A stretch of DNA of 64,000 bases from Chlorobiota bacterium (GCA_016868665.1 VGGK01000001.1:42762-106761), one strand, 5' to 3'; counted from the stretch's first letter, positions 37,861 to 47,653 are shown. Notes: generated by a model from the sequence alone, not told the origin. Program-made: numbers and translations.

Positions 37861-38631
37861 TTAGGATTCCTTGTATGGCATTGAGCCTCTGTTCTCTAAA
37901 AAAGGTCTGATCAGATCGATAGGAAGAGGGAAAATGGTTGTCGAATTTTTATCTCCCGCAATATCCTGCAGCGTCTGAAGATAACGCAGCTGGAGCGCTC
38001 CCGGCGTCGCGGAAATAATCGCAGCCGCCTCGGCAAGGCGCTGCGAAGCCTGAAACTCGCCTTCGGCATTGATGATCTTGGAACGGCGCTCGCGCTCGGC
38101 CTCTGCCTGCTTGGCCATTGCTCGACGCATCTCTTCGGGAAGATCGATCTCTTTCACTTCGACCTTGCCCACCTTGACACCCCATGGAGAGGTATCCTTG
38201 TCGAGAATTGTCTGGATCCGCTCATTGATTTCGTCGCGCTCCGAAAGCAGGTTGTCCATTTCGCCCTGACCACATACGCTGCGCAGCGTCGTCTGTGCAA
38301 GCTGCGAAGTCGCAAAATGAAAATCCTCGACGTCCACGATAGCCTTGACGGGATCGAGAACCCTGAAATACACGACCGCGCTCACCTTGACCGAAACGTT
38401 ATCCCTTGTAATGATATCCTGAGGGGGTACATCGAGGGTCACGGTACGCAGATCGACGCGCACCATCTTGTCAATTCCCGGTATAAGTATAATTATACCC
38501 GGCCCCTTTCCGCCGAGAAGCCTTCCAAGACGAAACACCACTGCCCGCTCATACTCGCGGATAATCTTTACCGATGACACCACAAATGCCAGCAGCAGCA
38601 TGAAAATCGTCAGAAAATTGAATGTCAGCAT
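37861..38631 (-). CDS. Slipin (SPFH/Band 7 membrane protein)
   Basis: The protein has 256 residues. One N-terminal membrane helix ([16 protein letters not shown]) is followed by the Band 7 domain: [40 protein letters not shown] and [14 protein letters not shown] helical region [20 protein letters not shown] and an oligomerisation tail follow. Slipins form ring assemblies on membranes and are commonly encoded with an NfeD protease, as here (6-nt gap). Confidence 0.94.
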   Translation of the reverse strand: MLTFNFLTIFMLLLAFVVSSVKIIREYERAVVFRLGRLLGGKGPGIIILIPGIDKMVRVDLRTVTLDVPPQDIITRDNVSVKVSAVVYFRVLDPVKAIVDVEDFHFATSQLAQTTLRSVCGQGEMDNLLSERDEINERIQTILDKDTSPWGVKVGKVEVKEIDLPEEMRRAMAKQAEAERERRSKIINAEGEFQASQRLAEAAAIISATPGALQLRYLQTLQDIAGDKNSTTIFPLPIDLIRPFLENRGSMPYKES

Positions 38632-38637
38632 TGTAGT

Positions 38638-39966
38638 TCAACCCTGTTTAGTAGTTACATGAACCTGAAGACCCTTTACCTCTTTAACGAAAACATGCGT
38701 ACCCGAAGGAATATGGCTTTCCGAAACGGCATCCCACAGCTCTCCGTGAAGAAAGACCTTTCCGGCAACAGAAGGAGATATATCCCGGAAAACCGTTCCC
38801 GACTCTCCGATCATCCCTTCCGCTCCGGAAACCTGACGACAAGATCGAGATCTGGCGACAACCCATAAAATACCGGCAACAGCAAAAGTAAATACAAGAA
38901 AAACCGGCAGAAAAACAAGAAAAGAAAGCTCTATACCCGTACCCGGCATGCTGAAAAGCATGAGCGAACCGGCAAAAAGCGCAATGAGACCGGCTATGGC
39001 AAACAGACCCCCGCTGGTCACGAACAGCTCAAGACCGATAAAGATCGCAGCCAGCACAAGCAGAATGATTCCTGTTATGTTTACCGGAAGCATCTGCATG
39101 GCATAAAGACCGAGCAACAATGAAACAGCTCCGGCTACACCCGGAAAAACGGCACCGGGATTGGAGAATTCGAAGTAAATCCCGGCAAGACCGGCCAGAA
39201 AAAAAATGTAGGCAAGATTTGGGTCGGCAAGCATCATAAGCGCTTTTTCCTGAAACGAAGGTTCGATCCTTTCGACAACTGCCCGGGCTGTCTCTATCGT
39301 CACTTCCCCGCCCGCGGTTTTCACGCGCTTTCCATCAATTGCTCTTAAAAGAGCCTGCCTGTCGGCCGCAACCACGTCGATAACGCCCGCAGCGAGAGCC
39401 TCCTGAGCACTTGATGCCCTGCTTTCCCGGACCGCCTCTTCAGCCCAGCGGGAATTCCTTCCTCGCTCTTCGGCAAGACTTCTGGCAAAAGCCGCCAGGT
39501 CGCTGGCAGCCTTTTTGCTCATCACGTCGCTCTCTTTATCGCCTCCGCCCATACCGACCGGATGTGCTGCCCCTATTTCCGTCCCCGGAGACATGGCTGC
39601 AACATGAGCCGAAAGCATCAGAAGAGCTCCTGCCGAGGCCGCCTGCGAGCCCGAAGGAGAAACATACACGATAACCGGAATCTTCGAAGCCATGAGATCC
39701 TGTATCATCTCGCGCAGCGAACTCACCAGCCCTCCCGGAGTATCGAGTTCCACAAGAAAAGCATGGGAACCGTCAGACTGGGCCTTGCCAAGGGCACGTG
39801 AGAAATACTGCGAACTTGCCGGATTCACCGACCCCTTCAACTCAATGCTCGATACCCTCTTTTCCGAAGCATCTGCCTCCATGGCAGCAAAAAACAAAAT
39901 CTGTAAAAACAAAGCGGAAGAGAACAATCGGCACAATCTTGTTAAAAGCCTGCCTGAAACATTCAT
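38638..39966 (-). CDS. NfeD-family membrane serine protease (stomatin operon partner)
   Basis: The protein has 442 residues from ATG 39966; the open frame extends 48 codons further without a signal-like start. A signal peptide (LCRLFSSALFLQILFFAAM) precedes a ClpP-class protease domain (LVELDTPGGLVSSLREMIQD, then catalytic Ser in SGSQAASAGALLML and a candidate Lys in VMSKKAASDLAA). Several membrane helices and a C-terminal NfeD OB-fold (GESGTVFRDISPSVAGKVFL) follow. It is thought to cleave the C-terminus of its slipin partner, encoded next. Confidence 0.93.
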   Translation of the reverse strand: MNVSGRLLTRLCRLFSSALFLQILFFAAMEADASEKRVSSIELKGSVNPASSQYFSRALGKAQSDGSHAFLVELDTPGGLVSSLREMIQDLMASKIPVIVYVSPSGSQAASAGALLMLSAHVAAMSPGTEIGAAHPVGMGGGDKESDVMSKKAASDLAAFARSLAEERGRNSRWAEEAVRESRASSAQEALAAGVIDVVAADRQALLRAIDGKRVKTAGGEVTIETARAVVERIEPSFQEKALMMLADPNLAYIFFLAGLAGIYFEFSNPGAVFPGVAGAVSLLLGLYAMQMLPVNITGIILLVLAAIFIGLELFVTSGGLFAIAGLIALFAGSLMLFSMPGTGIELSFLVFLPVFLVFTFAVAGILWVVARSRSCRQVSGAEGMIGESGTVFRDISPSVAGKVFLHGELWDAVSESHIPSGTHVFVKEVKGLQVHVTTKQG

Positions 39967-40212
39967 AATCAATGTCGGAAATATTCCCTGATAAGTGTAT
40001 CTGCTATTAATATAATAAACTAAACAGGCTTCAACGTTCCCCCAGCATTCGTTATCCATCAGAAAAAACGGTTGAACGCACATACCCGTGACGGAATCAG
40101 CCCGATACACATTACCATCATGTGCTTAACGAAACTAATGCCTGTGTGTATTTGTTTTTTCTCTCGATAACGATGAACACATATTGCAGAATAACTCATA
40201 ATACAAATACTT

Positions 40213-40905
40213 ATGTACTTCGATCCTCTATATTTTGTCTTTGCTCTTCCGCCCATGCTGCTTGGCCTCTGGGCGCAATTCAGGGTAAAATCAGCATTCA
40301 GCAGATACGCTCAGGTAAGAACCCGGACAGGCATCAGCGGTGCGCAGGCTGCCCGTAAGCTTCTTGACAGGGGCGGTCTTGCCGGCGTAACGGTAGAAGC
40401 TACCCACGGCATGCTTTCGGACCACTACGATCCCCGCCATAAAGCGCTTCGACTCAGCGAACAGGTTTACAATCTGCCGAGCATCGCATCAGTAGGCGTA
40501 GCCGCACACGAAGCAGGTCACGCCCTGCAGGACAAAACAGGTTACCTGCCGCTGCAGCTCCGTTCCATCATGGTCCCGGCTGTTTCCATCGGCAGCAACC
40601 TCGGCCCGATCATCTTCATGGTCGGCATATTCATGGCCGGAACGCTCGGCACCACGCTTGCCTGGGCAGGCATAACCCTCTTCGCAGCAACGGCGCTCTT
40701 CGCTCTCGTCACGCTGCCGGTAGAATTCGATGCCAGCCGCAGGGCTAAAGAGCTGCTTGTTTCGCAGGGCATCGTCTCCCGCGCTGAAATGGAGGGTGTC
40801 AACGCTGTGCTTAATGCCGCTGCGCTGACCTACGTCGCTGCCGCAGCACAGGCAATCATGCAGCTCGTCTATTTTCTCACGGTAATGAACCGCAGGGATT
40901 CCTGA
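40213..40905 (+). CDS. Zinc-dependent membrane metalloprotease (YugP-like)
   Basis: The protein has 230 residues. An N-terminal membrane segment precedes SKYAQVRTR-like and GxxAARKLLDRGGL-like stretches (here FSRYAQVRTRTGISGAQAAR). The zinc motif HEAGHALQ (in VGVAAHEAGHALQDKTGY) is followed by hydrophobic helices (IIFMVGIFMAGTLGTTLAWA) and the third-ligand region LPVEFDASRRAKELL. It has the usual length for this family. It is divergent from the nfeD operon. Its substrate is not known. Confidence 0.9.
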   Translation: MYFDPLYFVFALPPMLLGLWAQFRVKSAFSRYAQVRTRTGISGAQAARKLLDRGGLAGVTVEATHGMLSDHYDPRHKALRLSEQVYNLPSIASVGVAAHEAGHALQDKTGYLPLQLRSIMVPAVSIGSNLGPIIFMVGIFMAGTLGTTLAWAGITLFAATALFALVTLPVEFDASRRAKELLVSQGIVSRAEMEGVNAVLNAAALTYVAAAAQAIMQLVYFLTVMNRRDS

Positions 40906-40954
40906 TAGTACCAATAGTCCCCGCATACGGATGGCCCGGCCGGATTAAAAGCAA

Positions 40955-40981
40955 AAAAGCCGGACACCTTTGACCGGCTTT
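40955..40981. terminator. Hairpin, possible terminator
   Basis: The stem aaagccgg/ccggcttt with loop acacctttga lies 50 nt after the metalloprotease stop. The T tract on the plus strand is short, whereas the minus strand has a good one. Confidence 0.6.
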
Positions 40982-41152
40982 ATGCTCAGCTGACATTTCT
41001 GTTCGGCTTATCAGCGATAAAAGTGATGAAAAACCCGGGCAACACGGCAATCGGTCTTTTCTTCAGGGAAAACTCCCTGTTGGAAATGTTGCTGCATTTC
41101 ATGCAACTTCAGATGCTTCCCTGTTCAACTCAACCGGTTCTGATCTGACAGT

Positions 41153-41947
41153 ATGGCGGACAGTTTTTTTTTCATACCCGACCTCCGCATCTTTTCATAC
41201 GGCGCAACTATTGGAGCGGGGGTACTGCTGTGGATTCTCGAAGGAGTCATCCCTTTTTTCTCCGCCCGGAACAGCCGCGCCCGACATGCCAGACTCAATC
41301 TTTCGATTGCCGGGATCAACCTGCTGATCCTGCTCCCTTCAGGCATACTCATGGCATTCATGCTCGACTGGTCGAAAAACTTGTGGCGGGGTATCGGTTT
41401 TCTTGCCCTTCACCCCGCAGCCGAAGCCCTCATGATCATCCTCGTCATCGACATGTGGATGTACGCATGGCATCGAATCAACCATGAAACGACATTTCTG
41501 TGGAGATTCCACTCCGTGCACCACAGCGACGCCGCGCTGGACGTCACCACGAGCTGGCGGTTCCATTACATGGAAATTCTCTTCTCGGAACTGCTGCGAC
41601 TCCCCATTTTCATGCTGCTGGGTGCCGGTATCGAACACCTGCTCCTCTACTCGCTCCTCATGACTCCGGTCATCGAATTCCAACACAGCAACATCTCCAT
41701 TCCGCCCGCCATGGACCGGCTGGTCCGGATCATCGTCCCCACCCCCATGATGCACCGACTGCATCACTCGAGGCTGAGAAGCGAACACGACTCGAACTAC
41801 GGCAGCTTGCTCTCCCTGTGGGACCGTCTTTTCGGCAGCTTCCTTATGAAAGAGAGTCTCGATGGCCTCCATATCGGCCTCGACAATGAAAGCGATACAG
41901 GCAAACAGCGGCTGTTCTCCCTCCTTCAGCGGCCGTTCCGCCCATAG
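41153..41947 (+). CDS. Sterol desaturase/fatty acid hydroxylase family protein
   Basis: The protein has 264 residues with several membrane helices. The di-iron histidine motifs are in the right order: HRINH (in MYAWHRINHETTFLWRFHSV), HSVHH and MHRLHHS. Members hydroxylate or desaturate lipids at the membrane. The substrate in this bacterium cannot be inferred; carotenoid, hopanoid-like or fatty-acid substrates are all possible. The ATG lacks a strong Shine-Dalgarno sequence. It converges on the rhodanese gene with a 4-nt gap. Confidence 0.88.
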   Translation: MADSFFFIPDLRIFSYGATIGAGVLLWILEGVIPFFSARNSRARHARLNLSIAGINLLILLPSGILMAFMLDWSKNLWRGIGFLALHPAAEALMIILVIDMWMYAWHRINHETTFLWRFHSVHHSDAALDVTTSWRFHYMEILFSELLRLPIFMLLGAGIEHLLLYSLLMTPVIEFQHSNISIPPAMDRLVRIIVPTPMMHRLHHSRLRSEHDSNYGSLLSLWDRLFGSFLMKESLDGLHIGLDNESDTGKQRLFSLLQRPFRP

Positions 41948-41951
41948 CTCG

Positions 41952-42416
41952 CTATCTGCGCCGGGCGACCATGACCGACCAGACCGGGTCATACCCGTCT
42001 ATATCGTCCGTAGGGCCTGAGGCATCGACGACCGGCCTGCCCTCGTTATACCAGCGAAAAATACCCCCTCGCAGATTGCGACAGCTCCTGGCCCCCGCAT
42101 GCCTGCACACGTTCTCAACCCGTTCGATCAGTTCCGAGCTGCGCTGTCCTACTGAACAGTAAAAGACCGTGTCGCGCCCCTCGATAAGGGATCCGTACAG
42201 TTTCGCGAAATCATCCGTACCGGTATCCGGATCAAGACGCACAGCCGTCGCTATCCTGCTTTTCGCGTACTCCCCGACGGTACGAACATCGAAAAGCAGC
42301 GGCAGTTCCGCTCCGGCAAGCATCGCAGCCAGTTCCTCGGTCGCAAGGTTATCCACCCGGAGTATACGCTCAATCATCATGATTGCGCCATCGAGCAGCC
42401 AGTCAGAACCGAACAT
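41952..42416 (-). CDS. Rhodanese-domain protein
   Basis: The protein has 154 residues from ATG 42416, behind GAGGGAAG. The open frame reaches 42473. The rhodanese fold shows [20 protein letters not shown] and the active loop [13 protein letters not shown] with Cys, then [19 protein letters not shown]. Such proteins transfer sulfane sulfur, or act as carriers for it. It overlaps the upstream exonuclease gene by 14 nt and is the last gene of a three-gene operon. Confidence 0.88.
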   Translation of the reverse strand: MFGSDWLLDGAIMMIERILRVDNLATEELAAMLAGAELPLLFDVRTVGEYAKSRIATAVRLDPDTGTDDFAKLYGSLIEGRDTVFYCSVGQRSSELIERVENVCRHAGARSCRNLRGGIFRWYNEGRPVVDASGPTDDIDGYDPVWSVMVARRR

Positions 42417-43062
42417 CTCTTCCCTCATCACTTCCGGACACCGCTGCCATGGCGGTAAGATACCGGTGAGCATACAGCTTGCCTATTCCGGCAAGCTCGC
42501 ACAGCTGGTCGAAGATAATCGTCTTGATTCCGTATTGACTCCGAATCCGCTCAAGCATCGACATCCATAAACGGGCAGTCATCTCTGCGTCTGCCAGAGC
42601 ACGATGAAACCTTCCGATCTCCGGAATGGCAGCATACGACACAAGGGTCTGCAGCTTATGGTTGGGGGCATCCTGAAATATTCTTCTTGAAACAAGCAGC
42701 GAGCAGCAGCAGTTTCCTTCATATTCCAGTTTCGCCCTTCTGAGCTCGTAATCCAGAAAACGGCGATCGAACGACGCATTGTGAGCGACAATATTTCTTC
42801 CGGCTATAAATTCCGAAAATTCGGTCATCACCTCTTCGCAGCAGGGCTGGCCTTTGAGCATATCATTTGTGATTCCGGTATAGCTCTCTATGAAGGGACT
42901 GATTTTGAAACCGGGGTTCATCAGCTTCTGAAAGCGACCGACAATCTCTCCCTGCTCCAGAAGCACCGCACCGATCTCGATAGCCCGGTGGCCATATTGC
43001 GGCGACAGGCCCGTCGTCTCGAAATCGATAACCGCCACATTATCGGCCGGCATCCGCTGCAT
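42403..43062 (-). CDS. DnaQ-like 3'-5' exonuclease
   Basis: The protein has 219 residues from ATG 43062 (43053 also possible). DEDDh exonuclease motifs: [20 protein letters not shown] (ExoI), [20 protein letters not shown] (ExoII), and [14 protein letters not shown] (ExoIII with His). The C-terminal about 50 residues ([20 protein letters not shown]) form an extra segment. It is similar to DNA polymerase III epsilon or PolC-type proofreading domains but is a stand-alone protein. It overlaps the radical SAM gene upstream by 23 nt. Confidence 0.88.
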   Translation of the reverse strand: MQRMPADNVAVIDFETTGLSPQYGHRAIEIGAVLLEQGEIVGRFQKLMNPGFKISPFIESYTGITNDMLKGQPCCEEVMTEFSEFIAGRNIVAHNASFDRRFLDYELRRAKLEYEGNCCCSLLVSRRIFQDAPNHKLQTLVSYAAIPEIGRFHRALADAEMTARLWMSMLERIRSQYGIKTIIFDQLCELAGIGKLYAHRYLTAMAAVSGSDEGRDVRF

Positions 43063-44065
43063 GATACACGGAACGATTATAAAACCGTGACGGCCCTTGC
43101 AGCACATCCCAGTTACTCTCCTGAAAAATCGAATGACAGGTGGTCACGCTTTCACCTCTTCCCTCCTCAGTCCTATTCTGAACATCGCGAGGGTTTGCTC
43201 CGACTTCCGCCCAGAAAAGATTGGCACCGGCAATAGCACCTAACGTACAGGGTTCATGGGTGCAATTGCCTGAAACGCTCCTCGGCATACCCAGCCTGGT
43301 GACGGCTACGATCTGGGCCATCCGCAGCTCGCTGATGATTCCGAACGCAGCCAGCCTGGTGCCCGGAATGGGAATCCTGCGTGCTGCCCCGCTGTAGGCT
43401 GGATTGAACGATGCGGTGAATGCGATCATATCGGCAATCTCTTCATTGGTATGTTCAGGCCCGACAGGCTCCACACATGTTCCAACTTCAAGACCGGCCT
43501 CAAGAAAATTATGAATACTCTTCTTTCTCTTGCCGGCATCGAGCGAAGTATCGATTCCTTCGCGGAGCCGAAGGGCATGATACACTCCGGTGAAGCCGGC
43601 TTCTTTCAGCCTGAGAGCGCTCTTGAGCGACTGGTCGCCGACATTGGCTATCAAAGTCGTTTCCGGCTTCAGATTCTTGCGCACCTCCCCTGCTGTTTCA
43701 AGAAAATGCTCAAACGGATAGTGAGCCGTAGACATCAGAAACAGAGCGTTCGCACCGTCTGTTTCAAAGCGGCGCGCATAAGCGACAGCATCTTCGGCAC
43801 TCAGGACTGATGAAGCAGTAAAAACTCCGTTAACTTCTGCAAACGAACAGAACAGACAATCGCAACTGCATGGCGCAAGATTAAGAGCAAACTGAGCATG
43901 AACTTCGGCTTTTCCCTCCGATACCTCCTTTGATATGCGGTTGGCCTCGGCCATAACCATATAAGCCTCTGAAGAATCAGGAGGAAGATCGAGCAGATAA
44001 ACAAGCTCGTCGCGAGAAAGCAGTTCTCCCGATCCTGTTTTCTTCAGCAAATCATGCGTTTTCAT
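43040..44065 (-). CDS. Radical SAM enzyme, biotin-synthase-like
   Basis: The protein has 341 residues from ATG 44065. The radical SAM cluster motif is CSCDCLFC (CxxxCxxC) in [19 protein letters not shown]. BioB-like barrel elements follow: [40 protein letters not shown] and the C-terminal [19 protein letters not shown]. It differs from true biotin synthase in lacking its usual second-cluster Cys pattern near the His-containing strand. It belongs to the wider BioB/PylB/HydE group and its substrate is unknown. Operon partners are an exonuclease and a rhodanese, which do not reveal the pathway. Confidence 0.82.
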   Translation of the reverse strand: MKTHDLLKKTGSGELLSRDELVYLLDLPPDSSEAYMVMAEANRISKEVSEGKAEVHAQFALNLAPCSCDCLFCSFAEVNGVFTASSVLSAEDAVAYARRFETDGANALFLMSTAHYPFEHFLETAGEVRKNLKPETTLIANVGDQSLKSALRLKEAGFTGVYHALRLREGIDTSLDAGKRKKSIHNFLEAGLEVGTCVEPVGPEHTNEEIADMIAFTASFNPAYSGAARRIPIPGTRLAAFGIISELRMAQIVAVTRLGMPRSVSGNCTHEPCTLGAIAGANLFWAEVGANPRDVQNRTEEGRGESVTTCHSIFQESNWDVLQGPSRFYNRSVYHAADAGR

Positions 44066-44134
44066 GAATAAATAACTGTTTAGATTGTCCACTGATGCAG
44101 TATAAATCATGCAACAAAAACGAGTCGCTCCTGA

Positions 44135-44248
44135 TTAACGGGGTGTTACAGCCCGCTTGACCGCATGTTTACCCGTAGGCGGTTTCAGAAGGGCTGCCCC
44201 TGCAAATATAGCCATAAAACAGCCGGCAACAAGGCTCTCGCTTGCCAC
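44135..44248 (-). CDS. Possible 37-residue membrane microprotein
   Basis: The candidate starts at GTG 44248 directly behind GGGAGAG and ends at TAA 44137-44135. It encodes ASESLVAGCFMAIFAGAALL, one predicted membrane helix, followed by a basic tail KPPTGKHAVKRAV. It lies upstream of the radical SAM gene on the same strand. The composition looks protein-like, but length gives little statistical support. Apart from this, the region 44066-44445 holds only the leader of the next plus-strand gene. Confidence 0.3.
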   Translation of the reverse strand: MASESLVAGCFMAIFAGAALLKPPTGKHAVKRAVTPR

Positions 44249-44445
44249 CTCTCCCGCTCATCAGCAATCAGGACATCCAGCTGATCAGCCATTCCTCAAT
44301 TATCCTCATCCCTGCCTCCGTACCTGTGCACTTGTCGCGTTTTTTTCAAGCCCGCTCATGCCCCTGCCTCGACTTTGTGTATATTGAGGGCACTTATAAG
44401 GTGTACCGACTGAAACATGAAATCCTATCCCTCGGAGATAATAAC

Positions 44446-44682
44446 ATGCAGACCATTTATGCAGATGGCATCGCAAACATGACCCTTATCGACGGCGTCA
44501 TACGCATCGACCTTGTCAACGTCTCATCAATTGAAAAAGACAAGGATCCCAACATTCAGCTCTCAGGCCGTATTGCCCTTTCTCTGCCTGCACTTATCCG
44601 TACTCACGACCAGCTTACGAAAATGATTGACAAAATGGTAGCAGACGGCATTCTCACAAGAAACGCCCCTCCGGCAAACTGA
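44446..44682 (+). CDS. Conserved-looking small hypothetical protein
   Basis: The protein has 78 residues from ATG 44446, 8 nt after GGAG. The open frame extends 68 codons upstream, but those read as non-coding. MQTIYADGIANMTLIDGVIR then IDLVNVSSIEK and ALSLPALIRTHDQLTKMID suggest a beta sheet followed by a helix. It has no signal, membrane segment or recognised motif. It stands alone between a radical SAM operon and trmB. Confidence 0.7.
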   Translation: MQTIYADGIANMTLIDGVIRIDLVNVSSIEKDKDPNIQLSGRIALSLPALIRTHDQLTKMIDKMVADGILTRNAPPAN

Positions 44683-44843
44683 ATCGTCAGGGAAAAAAGC
44701 GGCTGTCAATACTCTCATAACCTGAACAGGCAGGCGACTCTTCCCCTTACTTCAGGTCATTACCCCTTCAGCCGCCTTCCCGGCATTCCGCCACATGTTT
44801 TTTCAACACATTATATGACTCATACCGCAATCCGGTAAGCCTC

Positions 44844-45452
44844 ATGGATACCAGAGAGATTTTTTGTAAAAACCCTGTCATTATCTCAGATGTGAAAGCA
44901 TGGGCCGGAAACAATCTGAAAAATGCCGGAACGATAGAAGTTGAAATCGGCTTCGGCAGCGGAGAGTATCTTCTCAGGAGGGCATCGGAACACCCCGACA
45001 GACTCTTTATAGGGATCGAAAAAAAACCGGGAATGATAACTGAGGTGTCAAAAAGGGCAGAAAGCCGTAACCTCGATAATATTCGGCTGATCGAAACTTG
45101 CGCCGAAGATGCCTTCAATGACCTGATCCCTTCCTGTTCAATTACAAGGGCCTATTCGCTTTTTCCCGATCCCTGGCCGAAACGGAAGCATAACAAATAT
45201 CGGCTCTTTACAAAAGCCTACCTTCGCCTGCTCAACAATCGCCTGGTCTCCGGCGGCGAGGCGCTCATCGTTACCGACAGCGAAGAATATTACAGGTGGA
45301 TACTGAAACAGACCTCCGATACCGGTTTCGAGCTTGAAAACGGACCGATACCGCCGCAGTTCGACACCCGATTCGAACGGAAATGGATAAAACAGAACGT
45401 CAGCACCTTCTACCGGATACAGCTCAATAAAGCAGAACACATTGAAGCATAA
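44844..45452 (+). CDS. trmB: tRNA (guanine-N7-)-methyltransferase
   Basis: The protein has 202 residues. SAM motif VEIGFGSGEYLLRRA, FIGIEKKPGMI, the family signature YSLFPDPWPKRKHNKYRL and the C-terminal VTDSEEYYRWI and TRFERKWIKQN are all present. It methylates G46 of tRNA at N7. Confidence 0.95.
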   Translation: MDTREIFCKNPVIISDVKAWAGNNLKNAGTIEVEIGFGSGEYLLRRASEHPDRLFIGIEKKPGMITEVSKRAESRNLDNIRLIETCAEDAFNDLIPSCSITRAYSLFPDPWPKRKHNKYRLFTKAYLRLLNNRLVSGGEALIVTDSEEYYRWILKQTSDTGFELENGPIPPQFDTRFERKWIKQNVSTFYRIQLNKAEHIEA

Positions 45453-45505
45453 ATGCAACCTCGTCTTCATCAGGGATTGCCTGATAAAGACGACCGGCCT
45501 TCAAT

Positions 45506-45566
45506 GTTTCTCCGCTCCGTCCACCTTGCACTCAGGGCGCTCACGATACACTTTTTCTATATGCCC
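45506..45566 (+). repeat. MITE-like repeat family 1, short copy between convergent genes
   Basis: The string gtttctccgctccgtccacc then ttgcactcagggcgctcac, gatacac and atgccct matches the right half of the element at 1058-1209, including the truncated terminal repeat. It ends exactly where the stop codon of the next minus-strand gene begins. It lies between the convergent trmB and HAD genes. Confidence 0.6.
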
Positions 45567-46208
45567 TCAAATCAGACAACTCGCGACATCTTCGAAGACA
45601 TCGATGATATAGGTGGGATCGAGACGACGGAGCTCAGTCGCTGAATTGTTCCCATAAGTTACCGCACAGGTATCTGCAAGGGCGCGCTTTCCCATCTCGA
45701 TATCATAAACGGTGTCACCAACCACAAGGCTCTTTTCTGCCGGAATATTCAGGGTTTCCAGTGCAAGCAGCACCATATCCGGAGCCGGTTTTCCCTGAAC
45801 CACATCCTGAGCCCCGGCTATAAAGCTAAAATACCCGTTGATTACGAGATGCTGCATCATGTCGAGAAGCCCCTGTCGGCTCTTGCTCGATGCCACGGCC
45901 AGCAGGTAATCTTTCCGCAACCAATCGAGAGTCTCTTTAACTCCCGGATACAGACACGTCTTACTGAAAGCTGCTTCCTTGTAATGTTTTCTGTAAAGTT
46001 CAACCGCTTCAGGAACAAGTTCAGGAACACAACTCAGCCCGGCCATGATCGTACGCTCCAAAGGCAACCCGATGCTCTGCCGGGCACCTGCACGATCTAC
46101 CCCCGGAAGATCCAGGTCCCTGGCAACGAGCTCCAGGGACTCGATAATACTTGCCTCGCTATCGGCCAGTGTTCCATCGAAATCAAAAATCAGGAGCCGG
46201 TATGTCAT
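45567..46208 (-). CDS. HAD-family phosphatase, phosphoglycolate-phosphatase-like
   Basis: The protein has 213 residues. HAD motif I LLIFDFDGTLADSE, motif II/III LAVASSKSRQGLLDMM and PAPDMVLLALETL, and motif IV VVGDTVYDIEMGKRA are present. It is similar to Gph-type phosphatases with an alpha-helical cap; the substrate is not determined. The start overlaps the stop of the next upstream HAD gene by 4 nt. It is the last gene of an operon with OsmC, thioredoxin and another HAD protein. Confidence 0.9.
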   Translation of the reverse strand: MTYRLLIFDFDGTLADSEASIIESLELVARDLDLPGVDRAGARQSIGLPLERTIMAGLSCVPELVPEAVELYRKHYKEAAFSKTCLYPGVKETLDWLRKDYLLAVASSKSRQGLLDMMQHLVINGYFSFIAGAQDVVQGKPAPDMVLLALETLNIPAEKSLVVGDTVYDIEMGKRALADTCAVTYGNNSATELRRLDPTYIIDVFEDVASCLI

Positions 46209-46879
46209 ATCGAATCATTCAATTTCTGCGCAAGGCCGTCAAGGTCATGAACCGTCAGCGTAGGTTCCATACCCCATGGATCAAAAAGCATATCCGGTTT
46301 CCTCTTCACCCAAACAGCTCTAATTCCGGCCGAGAGAGCTCCGAGAATATCAAAAGCATTGCTCGATACCAACCATGCACTGTTGCCGGATGCGGAAGCT
46401 CTTCTGAGAAAATGACCGTACACAGCGGGATCGGGTTTGAATGAACGAACCTCATCGACACTCACAATATCGATAAAATACTCTACAATGCCTGCATGGG
46501 AAAGCACCCTGTCAACAGCCTCGGGACTCCCGTTTGAAAATGCATACATCCTGAACCCTGCATCACGAACCTTTTCAAGCCCGTTCCGAGCATCGGCATA
46601 GGCAGGCAGAAAAGCATAGGCGTTCATAATCAGTTCAGATTCCTCTGCTTCGAGTTGCAGGTTGAAAAGAGCACATGTATAGGCAAATGCCTGACTGGTG
46701 CACACGGCAAACGTCTCATACTTCCCCATCAGGCCCCGTCTGAAAGAATACTCAAGTTGTTTGTCCCTCCAAGCCTTTGCAAAATCCGCTGCAGCCGCAC
46801 CATCAAGATGATCATGCAGCACAGTGGTTATTCCCTGCGGATCGATCAGGGTTCCGTAAACATCGAAAGCAAGTATCAT
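46205..46879 (-). CDS. HAD-family haloacid dehalogenase type II-like hydrolase
   Basis: The protein has 224 residues. ILAFDVYGTLIDPQG (motif I with nucleophile Asp), FRMYAFSNGSPEAVDRVL, VRSFKPDPAVYGHFL and WLVSSNAFDILGAL are the pattern of (S)-2-haloacid dehalogenases. Whether it truly dehalogenates is unknown, because related proteins act on other substrates. The thioredoxin gene ends 4 nt upstream. Confidence 0.9.
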   Translation of the reverse strand: MILAFDVYGTLIDPQGITTVLHDHLDGAAAADFAKAWRDKQLEYSFRRGLMGKYETFAVCTSQAFAYTCALFNLQLEAEESELIMNAYAFLPAYADARNGLEKVRDAGFRMYAFSNGSPEAVDRVLSHAGIVEYFIDIVSVDEVRSFKPDPAVYGHFLRRASASGNSAWLVSSNAFDILGALSAGIRAVWVKRKPDMLFDPWGMEPTLTVHDLDGLAQKLNDSI

Positions 46880-46883
46880 TCTT

Positions 46884-47192
46884 TCATCCCTCCAATACCT
46901 TCAGCACCTCAGCCTTGAGCTGGTGGTACGGCAATGCTCCGGAGGTTCTCCATGCGAGTCTGCCTTTGTCGAAGAGCATGAGGGCTGGTATGCCCTGCAC
47001 CTGGAATTGTGCTGCGGCAGCAGGATGCTGGTCGACATTGACTTTTACCACGGTCAGCCGTCCTGCGAACTCCCGGGCAAGCTGCTTCACGGCTGGCGCA
47101 ACCATTCTGCAGGGCCCGCACCAGTCAGCCCAGAAATCCACGAAAACTGGCATCGCACTTGATTGTATGAGGTCGTTGAGCGATTTGGACAT
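46884..47192 (-). CDS. Thioredoxin
   Basis: The protein has 102 residues from ATG 47192. The redox motif is WCGPC (in FVDFWADWCGPCRMVAPAV), and cis-Pro is in IPALMLFDKGR. It reduces disulfides in the cytoplasm. It sits in an operon after osmC, suggesting a role in peroxide or thiol stress. Confidence 0.94.
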   Translation of the reverse strand: MSKSLNDLIQSSAMPVFVDFWADWCGPCRMVAPAVKQLAREFAGRLTVVKVNVDQHPAAAAQFQVQGIPALMLFDKGRLAWRTSGALPYHQLKAEVLKVLEG

Positions 47193-47209
47193 ACTTGTTA
47201 TGTTGTTAT

Positions 47210-47653
47210 TCAGGATAGCGTCCTTTCTGTACCTTTTGTCTGAACCAGCTCGGCGCTCCACTCCAATCTGCACCCCGATGCTCGCAGCATTGCCGATACG
47301 CTGCAGTACTTCTCCATCGAAAGTTCGATCGAACGTTCGAAATCGGTAATGGTGCAGTCAGAACTTTGCAGCCGGTATATAATCCGTACAGCCGTAAAAA
47401 CTTTAGGGTGCTCCTCGGCGCGCTCCGCATCGATATGAGCTGTAAGTTCAGAGACTTCGCGCCGCTTTTTATTGAGAATACCTATGATGTCCATCATGGA
47501 ACAGGCAGCGAGCGATTCGAGCATTACTTCCATTGGTGACGGAGCCGAACCGGTACCATGGTATTGCAGTGAGGTATCGAACAGGGTTGTGTGCCCTGCG
47601 CCATTTGTGCCGCGAAGCGGCATCGACTCTTTGTAGCTTACGTTGACCTGCAT
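47210..47653 (-). CDS. OsmC-family protein
   Basis: The protein has 147 residues. It begins with a beta strand region and GxxPSPMEVMLESLAAC-type motif (SAPSPMEVMLESLAACSMMD, with one redox Cys), then VRIIYRLQSSD, and near the end SVSAMLRASGCRLEW with a second Cys. These are the two Cys of hydroperoxide-reducing OsmC/Ohr proteins. It is the first gene of the OsmC, Trx, HAD, HAD operon, divergent from the pterin genes. Confidence 0.88.
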   Translation of the reverse strand: MQVNVSYKESMPLRGTNGAGHTTLFDTSLQYHGTGSAPSPMEVMLESLAACSMMDIIGILNKKRREVSELTAHIDAERAEEHPKVFTAVRIIYRLQSSDCTITDFERSIELSMEKYCSVSAMLRASGCRLEWSAELVQTKGTERTLS

